Source: Gadus chalcogrammus | Taxonomy: Eukaryota; Chordata; Actinopteri; Gadiformes; Gadidae | Assembly: GCF_026213295.1 (NCBI RefSeq) | Contig: NC_079414.1 | Span: 17,773,480-17,837,479 of the forward strand | Length of the DNA stretch: 64,000 nucleotides | Direction: 5' to 3' | In this document: one piece after another, positions 35,702 through 64,000 of the stretch | How positions within the stretch are numbered: the stretch's first letter is position 1 | How the letters are laid out: each line of letters begins with the position of its first letter | Program-made: the position numbers and the translations under genes | The notes under the pieces: model-generated | Seen by the model: the letters and a program-made list of their open reading frames with translations, nothing else | The model's database searches: none | Told to the model about the DNA's origin: nothing

Positions 35702-35964
35702 GCTGTCTGCATTTTTGGCAGATGGTAGGGAGTTGGGAGCTGTAGTTCTTGGGCAAGGTCGTAGTAGCCCAGCTACGATTGAACAGAGCGTTTTCGAAAA
35801 TAAACTACAAATTCATGCATAAAAAAACGTCCAATGCACATCCTGTTTCCGGGGTTTACATCATTTCCGGGTTGTAACTGGCGGGAGTATTTCGCATGGT
35901 ACTGTTGGTGCTGCGTCTACAGCTCTTGTATCGTTCGTATTTGACATCCTTAACTATACCGAAA
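35702..35964. promoter_or_regulatory. Bidirectional gatb/dctpp1 promoter region
   Basis: 263 bp between the two head-to-head ATGs. It contains TGGGAGCTGTAGT (35734-35746), which on the minus strand is ACTACAGCTCCCA, close to the ZNF143/SBS core. It also contains two TTCCGG ETS-type sites (about 35847-35853 and 35864-35870) and CCAAT (35831-35835). No TATA box lies at a suitable place. ETS (GABP) and ZNF143 sites are common in bidirectional promoters of housekeeping and nuclear-encoded mitochondrial genes. Confidence 0.6.
35896..35964 (+). other. dctpp1: Possible N-terminal extension of dctpp1
   Basis: An in-frame ATG at 35896 (first after a TAA at 35875) would add 23 residues, a hydrophobic and basic peptide with no acidic residue (begins MVLLVLRLQLLYRSYLTSLT). 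It could act as an organelle-targeting sequence if transcription starts upstream of it. Confidence 0.35.
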
Positions 35965-36468
35965 ATGGCAACAAATGGAGATGCAGTTAACGGACATAAT
36001 GACGACTTGTCAACCTTGTCAAATGGAGTAGCGTTAATCGATCGTCTCCGAATCCGTCCCACGCTGACGAATGGAGCAGGAGGAGACGAGAAGTTCACCT
36101 TCAGTAAGGAGCCCACGTTGGAAGAAGTTCGCCGACTGCAAGCTGAGTTCACAGATGAGCGGGATTGGAACCAGTTTCATCAACCCCGAAACCTGCTGCT
36201 GGCCCTGGTTGGAGAGGTGGGAGAGGTGTCCGAGCTCTTCCAGTGGCGAGGGGAGGTCGCCGAGGGCTTGCCCGGTTGGACCGACTCTGAGCGGGAGCAT
36301 CTCGGCCAGGAACTCAGTGATGTTTTGATCTATCTGGTCGAATTGGCGGAGAAATGCCACGTCGACTTGCCACAAGCTGTCCTCCGAAAGATGGCCCTGA
36401 ACAGACTGAAATACCCAGCGAGCAAAGTGCAGGGGTCCTCTAAAAAATACACCGAATATACGGACTGA
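35965..36468 (+). CDS. dctpp1: dctpp1, dCTP pyrophosphatase 1 (single exon)
   Basis: 167 codons from ATG 35965 (gaaaATGg, good Kozak context) to TGA 36466-36468, close to the human length of 170. It is an all-alpha MazG-type NTP pyrophosphatase. After a roughly 40-residue variable N-terminus comes TLEEVRRLQAEFTDERDWNQ, then FHQPRNLLLALVGEVGEVSE. The metal ligands ExxE (Glu84, Glu87) and ExxD (Glu116, Asp119 in QELSDVL) are all present, then LIYLVELAEKCHVDLPQAVL and the KYTE tail. The enzyme hydrolyses dCTP and modified dCTPs to the monophosphate and pyrophosphate, cleaning the nucleotide pool. The frame is open 23 codons upstream to an in-frame ATG at 35896. The human gene has introns; here none interrupts the CDS. 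Confidence 0.95.
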   Translation: MATNGDAVNGHNDDLSTLSNGVALIDRLRIRPTLTNGAGGDEKFTFSKEPTLEEVRRLQAEFTDERDWNQFHQPRNLLLALVGEVGEVSELFQWRGEVAEGLPGWTDSEREHLGQELSDVLIYLVELAEKCHVDLPQAVLRKMALNRLKYPASKVQGSSKKYTEYTD

Positions 36469-37460
36469 TATGGACGTTTGTCTCGGTTCTTACTGACTGC
36501 TGGTCAATTTTATTTTCAGTTTCTGAGCTGCTATTAGTTGTTTCGCATTGCATGTTACTTTAAGTGAGGTCTTTCTAACGGAATTTTTTTATTCATCAAA
36601 TTTATATATTATTGACTTTTATCTGCAGATCGTGTTGTGATCCAATCTATATTGAGGCATCTTTATCCATGATCATTTGTAAAGTGGTGTTCATCATGGC
36701 TACATCTAAAGTGATGCAGAGTTTGGGCATGTTTGCTGTGTTCATTGTTTTCTTTTCTTTTTGGCTAACATCGTGTATGCTGTTCTGATTTTACCTAACA
36801 CTGATGGTTTTCAAAGTAAAAGTATCTGACTGTTCAATGCTTGTGTGCAGTCTGTGATAGTGGTGTATGGTGATTTTTACCAATTGGAGAGAAAAAAAGG
36901 TTAAAGTTGTTAATGTTAACTGTAGGTCGTGCTTTACACGTCCTAGTCATCAGATGTCTTGATCTAACAAACTAGGATTATCAACATTGTAACAAATAAC
37001 AACCCAGCAACAGCTTGTTATTTTAGAGCCAATCACCAAGATGGCTTCCCTCCCTGGCACGCTATTGGCTGGTTTAACACAGGGACGACAGGGAAGCGAC
37101 GGTAAGCAGCCAATTGTGTACAGAGTCAGTTCAGAGTGATAGAGATAACATTCGCTCTCTATGGCTCTGAGAGTCAGGTGAACTAGGCCCGTTTATCACG
37201 CTTCTTGTGCTGAAGAAAATGACAGCAGCCTCCTCAGACCAACGAGCAATCTATGATTTGATCTTGGTCTGGCAATAGCCAGTCTACCTCTATGCATGAT
37301 CCACCCAAAATCTCTTTTGCATGGATTTTGCAACTAAAATGGAAATATTGTATGTCAGCGGCTGCTGGTGCTTTGGTGCTCCATCTTATCAGCAAGGGAT
37401 TTGGACCACAAGAACTATTTATAATTCTCAGGCTGTGCTATAAAACCAACAATTACCACT
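36469..37460. other. dctpp1 3' UTR and downstream DNA
   Basis: AT-rich sequence after the stop codon. No canonical AATAAA was spotted nearby; an AGTAAA variant lies near 36.82 kb. The part around 37.0-37.3 kb looks like interspersed-repeat sequence, but I cannot name it. Confidence 0.5.
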
Positions 37461-37643
37461 CTTAAAGGTGACTGATTATACAACCGGTAGTGAGTGTGAA
37501 TAGCCGTTACAAGCACTTTTGAAAATCTGTCTCTTCAGACAACACTAGTAGGTGTGTCCACCTAGATGTGTGCTGGATAGATCCAATAGCATCCCGCTGC
37601 ACACCACAGTGCCCGGAGCCGGGTACTGTTGTGTGGCAGGTCG
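37461..37643 (+). mobile_element. Dispersed teleost repeat, copy A of an inverted pair
   Basis: It starts 'cttaaaggtgac', has 'gtgagtgtgaatagccgtta' and 'aggtgtgtccacctag' in the middle, and ends 'ttgtgtggcaggtcg'. The reverse complement of 37800-38038 matches it along its length, with gaps. I recognise the type as common in fish genomes but cannot assign a family. Confidence 0.6.
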
Positions 37644-37799
37644 TGCAAGATACATAATATATAGATATAGATAGATTTCCAACGTATACTACCATTACAT
37701 CAAACAGCTTCTCCATCACACAGCTCGATGTATTGCTTATCAATAGTATCTTTATCTATACAGACATTAGTACATTGATAGACTCACAGGGAAAAACAC

Positions 37800-38038
37800 C
37801 GACCTGCCACACCACAGTGCTGTTGCCACAACACAGGTCCCTGCTCCGGGGCTGCAGCTGGATGCCACTCGTTAGATCAGTCTACCAGCTCACTCTCTGG
37901 ACTCTAGCAAACGTTGCTCATTTATCCGTCATACATATGGTGGACACGCCCACTTGTGATGTCAGAAGAGGCGGTTTTTCAAAACTGCTTGTGACAGCTA
38001 ATCACACTCACACCTGGTAGTATATGTCACCTTTCAAG
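37800..38038 (-). mobile_element. Dispersed teleost repeat, copy B of an inverted pair
   Basis: Read on the minus strand it starts 'cttgaaaggtgac', continues through 'gtgattagctgtcacaagc' and 'gggcgtgtccacc', and ends 'gtgtggcaggtcg'. It is about 56 bp longer than copy A. The two copies face each other across 156 bp, which suggests a foldback element or two head-to-head insertions. Confidence 0.6.
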
Positions 38039-44357
<6,319 letters not shown>

Positions 44358-44382
44358 GTGTGTGTGTGTTTTTGTTTGTGTT

Positions 44383-44430
<48 letters not shown>

Positions 44431-44466
44431 TGTCTGTGTGTGTGTGTGTGTGTGCGTGTCTGTGTT

Positions 44467-44501
<35 letters not shown>
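44358..44501. repeat. Imperfect (GT)n array
   Basis: GT repeats interrupted by TTTGT and CGTG units. Confidence 0.95.
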
Positions 44502-47587
<3,086 letters not shown>

Positions 47588-47610
47588 CCCCCCCCCCCCC
47601 CCCCCCCCCC
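47588..47610. repeat. Poly-C (23)
   Basis: Uninterrupted C run in intergenic DNA. Confidence 0.93.
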
Positions 47611-58427
<10,817 letters not shown>

Positions 58428-60854
58428 TGATGGATTGAATGATTATTTTCCTTGATACAGTTCACGTCGGTCGGTTCGCCAACAAGAATCGTTCAGAATC
58501 GTTAGTTAGTTTGTTCGTTCAGTCGAGTTTCCGGTAGCGGTGAATCGAATCATGGAATGCACGGTTCTCAGCTGAGTCAGTCAGACTCAGCTCCTCCCTC
58601 GTTCTCATTCTCAAACGATCGTGGAAGTCAGTCATCAATCAACACAACATTAGCCTACAACTTTAACCAAACGCAACGCCATGGGGGGGTGTATATGATT
58701 ATTGGAAGATTAACATATCAGCAAGTTAATAGACTTGGTTTTTACAATGATGGTGGGGGTCCCGGGTGGAGAACGAACCATGAAAGAACGAGGCAGATTT
58801 ATGTGTGAAATTATCCATTTTAGCATGCATTTATGAAGTTACGTTTGTGTGTCTATTTGTGAATGCTTGTGTTTATGAATGTGTGTGTGTGTGTGTGTTT
58901 CGGTTTTGAAATCAACCCCAAATGCATATGTATGTTTGTGTGTGTGTTTGCTAAAGTGAACGTGCACGAATGAGTGTCGTTCTTAGCAAGTGCCAGCCTG
59001 GCGTAGATGACTCCTCTCTGCCGTGGCCCACTGCCACCGCCGAAACATTCACAGCCATGCCCACACGACACGCAGCCCGCATGTGTATCCTCAGTCCGCC
59101 CATTGAGAGGCCCAGCAAATGCCAAACTGGGGATGACTGCTTCAGTCTGAGAAGGCCATTCTGCTCCGACGCTTGGCCCTCCAGCCTGAGACCAAGTGTG
59201 CTCTCGTGAGCTGGTGAGTTGTAGGCATTCGAAGAAGGGCCATCAGGATAAGAAGCCATCTGGCAAGGTAGGGACATTCGCTAATAGACTGAGCTTTCAT
59301 GTTTCCAGTGCCTTCCCAATTGCCGAATCCGAGATATTTTGATGTTGAATGTTTTTTGAGAAAGTTAAGTCATTTGAAAGGAACCTCGACTCTGTGCCCA
59401 CTGGTGGCCCCAATCCTTCATCTTTCTGTTGACATCAGATTGGTTCGTTGCCTCTAGTGCCTCTGGTTTAGGGATAACCTTGGCGTTGTCTCAATCGAGT
59501 GTGGAGCCACGTCCTCTTGCTGTCCCAGCTCCCCCGGTACGTTGCATCGCTGTCTATACTGATAACACATGACCCATCACCAAAGCAGGGGTCCACATGC
59601 TCAACACACATTAACTTACTATCTCATTGAATTGAATCCATCTGTGTTTTATTCATTCTGGTTGGAGTTTGGGACAATCCATCTTCCGCTCAAGTAAACA
59701 TATTTAGGACGTAAGCACGTAATGGTGTTGCCTCCGAAAGAATTTACACTCAACCCGTGGTATTTTTTCACTTGCATCTTGAAGATACCACAGCAAGGGA
59801 ACATATTGATTGTTGAAAGAATGCACACATATACAGCGGTCCTGATGCATCGAAAGCAGTAAATCGTATGTGCTTAATGCCTTGTATATCTACATGTTGT
59901 GATTAACACCGTGTCTGTAACATAAACCAAGATGTAGTGTTGAATATTCCCCCTTTTAACCCACCGGGGTAAACCTATCATGGAGGGGGGCTGTCTGCCT
60001 GCTATGCGTCAATTAAACAAGAAAAAATTGTTACGGCAAAAACACCAGCCATGAATATGCAGAGTGTAAGTTTCCTTATAATTCATTGTTATCATAATAA
60101 TACCAGTGTATGTGTTTTTTTTACCCAGTGGGGTGCTTGTAAATAGAGCCACGACCAGGGCAGACCTGTCACATCGGTGTCGGCTATGGAGATGAATGTA
60201 GGTTGGTTGGAGGCTGTGATTGAAAGTGGCTCCCCAACACAGACGGGAGTGGAAATTACACTGCTTGCGTCTGCTACCTACACATTTATATCAATCAAAA
60301 GCCCCAGCTGCGCAAAAAATTGAGATTTTCCCATTTGTTGCAATATCACCACCCGGTTATTAGGTGAAAACCTACAATAATCAAGGACAAGCCAGCGGAG
60401 ATTGCAGGTTTGTATGGAGAAATACATTGCGTCAGGGGCGACAGAGATTGTCTTATTTTTATTTTGTGTGAGCTGAACTATAATTTGATAACATCAATTT
60501 ATCCATCAGGTTGAAAGGAAAATCGAAAGAGATATTTTTGGTCATTTGTGGAGGTCGTTCCAACAACGGAGATAATTATCAAAGGCATTAATTTTGTGAT
60601 TCAGAGCAAATTGCAGAATCAGAACAAACTGAATTAACAGTTTCTGGTGTAACTATGTTCATATATGAGTGACCTTTAACCATGTTGTTTAAAGGTGGGA
60701 TGTCCTAAAAGGCTCAATGTGAAACCTTTTAATGAGGCAATTTTTATGTTGCATCTCGAGCAAGCTACTTCATATATTTTGCATAAAAACAATATTTTAA
60801 ATGGATTAAAGGAACGGATTACTAATATGGATGACAGTAGATGACCTACGAGAC

Positions 60855-60920
60855 ATTGGAAATAAAACTCAGCACCTTTACACTGGCAGTCGAACACACT
60901 AGCCACTACACTATAAACAT
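60855..60920 (-). mobile_element. tRNA-derived SINE fragment
   Basis: On the minus strand, 'gtgtagtggctagtgtgttc' then 'gactgccagtgtaaaggtgc' looks like a degraded tRNA-type head. Confidence 0.35.
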
Positions 60921-61839
60921 GAGACTCTTCCCTTGCAACTGATAAATAGATATTTTTTACTTCTGTACATTCTTTTGTAGCCAGTTATACTTCAAATTCG
61001 GACCACTGTGAGCCTTGAACTCGTATTGAACCATATGCCTATGAGGCATGACAGCTTGGTAATGAGCCATCTGAGGTTCTCTCATCTATAAAGATGACCT
61101 TATTCTCCTCTTCAGTGGTCAACACGTGTGCATTCGAGGGGATTGTGTCTTTAATAAAAAAATGATTTGACACCTTTTGATTTACAAAAGAGACATATTT
61201 CATTCCATTCATAAATATGTACGATCAGTGTGTTTGAATCTACGGGAATCTACGAACGAGTTCAATTTGTATGCAATACAAACATATCGATCATCATCAT
61301 CATCATGGAAACCGTTTAGAACAGAGGAGGCCTGGTGCTTTGTCTCCACCCTGGAGCTCCTAGCCAGGGGTGATGAAGCCATCCATCAGCCCAGGGACAG
61401 CATCATCTGCAGGGGGATGAACGGGAACCAGAGGCGCAGCCGGCAGATCTGACGCCTCCCGCTGCAACATGTATGGACCGCAGCGAGGAGAGGCATCACC
61501 TTCTACTGGAGCCGAGATGAGACACCGAAGACCCCCAACGTGAAGGAATCCACCCAGCCTCTTTGGGGATTTGACTACTTCGTAGTTGTCGTTTTCCATT
61601 TGTCTTGTGGTGGGTTATATTTAGCTTAGCTTTGGCCCCCGGTCGGCAAGGAGATCCTGGAGTTACGGAGGAGTTTAGTGAAGGTCAAATGCACATGTGA
61701 ATGAATGCTTGTGTACGCATAGTTTTATTTAGCCTGGGTATCGCATTTTCTTTAATGAATCTGAACATGCATTACTTTAGTAGGATGAACCCATTTAAAC
61801 ATGTGAAGAACATGCTTACTCCCCCCACAAACACTAACA

Positions 61840-61862
61840 CACACACGCACACACACAGACAC

Positions 61863-61904
<42 letters not shown>

Positions 61905-61905
61905 A
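61840..61905. repeat. Interrupted (CA)n array
   Basis: CA repeats broken by GCAC and GACAC units. Confidence 0.95.
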
Positions 61906-62210
61906 CAACGATGACGATGACTACCCTCATTTTAGGAGTATTTGCAAGGTCACTGGTTACGTCATCTTGTGAGTGGATGAACGTGCCCCGATCAAGGCTG
62001 TCTCGGTAGGAACTCAGGAGCAGCACTGACTCCTAATGAACTCAGAGTTCGGTGCGCTACTTTTATACCAGAAAACACAGAGCACCTCCGGGACGGCCGT
62101 GAACGCCCTCCTAAAGACGGGATGAGACGACAAAACAAAATGCCCTCCCCTGGGACTCCACTTTAAGAAGATATTCAGGTCTACTCTCTATTTGCTTTAA
62201 TAATGTATAA

Positions 62211-62252
62211 CCAGTATTCATACTGGTAATACCGGTATGAATACCGGTATTA
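62211..62252. repeat. Palindromic ACCGGTATGAATAC-type cluster
   Basis: Alternating 'ccagtattcatactgg' and 'accggtatgaataccggt' blocks, each itself palindromic, can fold on themselves. Confidence 0.7.
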
Positions 62253-63736
62253 CATATTCACATTGATATACTTTTGTTATTAACGTTTCATACATAATAT
62301 CTTCATTGCTTCATTTGTATAATTGCGTTATACTATGGTAGTCAACGAGGAGGAAAAAGGAAAGATTCGGTTTTATGTGGAGATTCTTTATTGTGAATTA
62401 CACATATGTAATTGAATGTTTTTTTTGTTAAATTGTTTTGTACACTTCCGTGGTTATCATGGCCCTATTGTTTGGCCTAAATCTTTTCATGAATAGATAT
62501 AATATAATACTTCTAATTTAGATCTTTAATTTAGATGAGAAAGATGGGCTAATTAATGTCAAGTGCCCCCTAGCCTATTGCCTGTCCCATGGTATGACTA
62601 AAAACCTTTCATTTCCATGCATGTCTTTCAGGCTATTGTAGTGGCTAACACTTTTAAAGGCTAACACCATAATAATGACTTTATTAATTTCGGAGGGTTG
62701 CGCTAAGCCGATAAGATGTCCTCTTTCATGGGATTCCCAAGCTGCCATCAATAATTCAGCTATTCTGTCGGGATAACGGATTCAAAGCCCATTTCACACT
62801 TTGCATCCAATAGGCAGTGATGACCGGGAGTCCCCAAAGCCAGGCGCCATATCTTGCTCAAAGACATCAGGCGCATTCACAAACAACCTTAAAACTCCTG
62901 TCGGCCCGATTGTGAGAGTTTGACAAAGAGCGGCTGTCCTTTACTTGCTCTCCCTCTCTCTCTCCCCGGTAAACCGAAAGGTAAAAGGAAAGACAGAGCC
63001 AGCCCTCCCCTCACCGGCTCATAAGTGACATTTCGACAAGACATTAAGTGATGCAGTGACATGTCACCTTGGATGAAACATTTTTTACCAAATGACTAAA
63101 TGGGAAACAGATGGATTGGCTATAGTCAACATTTTGTACTACAAAAGTCTGAAATAACAATTGGCAGTTCAAACACAAGGAAAAGGGAATACAAACTGCC
63201 AAATTGAAATCCCCCTTGTTGTTTTAAACCAGCAAGCCTATCGGTCAGGGACATCATTAGAAACCCCATTTTCTCTCCATGCCGCACTGGGCATTGACGA
63301 TCGACTCAAAAGTCAGCTTATTAAATTCCCATCTCCTTTGTCCAACCATTAATTATCCAGGCTAACATGCCACTGAGCCGCTACCATCTCCCCGAGCCAG
63401 GCAGTCGGAGCCTCTCTACCTCCCTGTAGGAAGCATCCAGCATCATGTTCCCAACACAGCCAAGCATGAAGCCAAATTAAACAGTTTTCTGATTTTAGCC
63501 AAGTACAAACCGTAAAAACAGGATATAAACATAACGGGTATCGAGTTCATGAGATAGCTCTACCGAGCGATGTGTGATCTTCTTCTGCACTGATTAGGTC
63601 TGTGAAAGTCAGGATTGGAGGGGGGTGGATAATAACGGTGAAGGATGGGCCGTAAGGTATAGGGCTAGATCCCCAACGCATTGGATAAAAAAGACTAGTG
63701 GTTGTACTGTTTGTTGTAAATTTGTTAAGAGTGGAT

Positions 63737-63872
63737 TATATCTCCACTCTGGCCGGGGAACGCCTCGGGATCCCCCCGTCAAAACCGGTCAATGTGTCAA
63801 TGCTGGAGATGCTGTCCCCGCGACCCATCCCCGGATAAGCGGTTTGAAGATGAGGATGAGGAGGGAGTTTAA
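63737..63872 (+). mobile_element. 3' end of a non-LTR retrotransposon (LINE), truncated
   Basis: The string 'ggggaacgcctcgggatccc' followed by 'gctgtccccgcgacccatcc', 'ccggataagcgg' and a GATGAGGA-type short repeat is the well-known 3' terminus of a fish LINE. The last codons of its reverse-transcriptase frame normally read W-E-R-L-G-I-P. The middle is diverged or shortened and no upstream ORF is present, so it is a dead 5'-truncated copy. Confidence 0.6.
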
Positions 63873-64000
63873 AATACAATTTGTTAACCGATCATACTCC
63901 ATCCCTCCCACTTCAACCCCTCTAAACTTGCTTTTCGTCTGCCCCTAAACGGATGTCCTTCCTTGTAGAACTCTACTCTGGCCTTCTTGTTCTGCCACTC
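63873..64000. other. Right end of window
   Basis: Too short to interpret; nothing recognised. Confidence 0.4.

Noticed and set aside
61177..61599. Overlapping frames in a GC-richer patch near 61.4 kb
   Set aside because: It looked like an exon or old retrogene, but I recognise no protein family and found no convincing splice sites.

Overview
The window looks like teleost fish nuclear DNA. It has vertebrate-type split genes with GT-AG introns and many very long dinucleotide microsatellites ((CA/GT)n and (CT/GA)n of 100-154 bp), plus homopolymer C/G tracts and remnants of repeats common in fish. The density of long dinucleotide arrays recalls what is reported for cod-like (gadiform) fish; the species is an inference.

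Three genes can be read with confidence. (1) fhip1a (FAM160A1 family) lies on + with 11 coding exons from 9861 to 21272. The joined frame is open throughout and encodes about 1000 aa. Possible 5' UTR exons lie upstream, and the 3' UTR runs to a poly(A) signal at 23518. (2) gatb, the mitochondrial glutamyl-tRNA(Gln) amidotransferase subunit B, lies on - with 13 coding exons from 35701 down to 24482 (554 aa, all splice phases consistent). Its first exon carries a targeting-peptide-like N-terminus. (3) dctpp1, dCTP pyrophosphatase 1, lies on + as one uninterrupted exon at 35965-36468 (167 aa). fhip1a and gatb are tail-to-tail. gatb and dctpp1 are head-to-head across 263 bp that carry ETS-like and ZNF143-like motifs. 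The fhip1a-gatb pairing matches human 4q31.3.

Layout: 1-2.3 kb holds a weak candidate first exon of a divergent minus-strand gene (SH3D19 by synteny only) and a possible fhip1a promoter. 2.3-21.3 kb is fhip1a, 21.3-23.5 kb its 3' UTR, and 24.1-35.7 kb gatb. dctpp1 follows. From 36.5 to 64 kb I see no gene, only unique-looking DNA, microsatellites, an inverted pair of dispersed repeats (37.5-38.0 kb), tRNA-like SINE remnants and a LINE 3' end. In the human order FBXW7 would come next, but no exon of it is visible.

The three genes act in different processes: FHIP1A in the Hook/dynein-linked FHF complex, GatB in mitochondrial Gln-tRNA(Gln) formation, and DCTPP1 in dNTP-pool cleaning, partly in mitochondria. 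The oddest structures are a perfect 60-bp direct repeat bracketing gatb exon 9, one copy of which carries a perfect 19-bp hairpin; complementary GT and CA arrays flanking fhip1a exon 10 and gatb exons 4-6; and pure C tracts used as polypyrimidine tracts at three splice acceptors.
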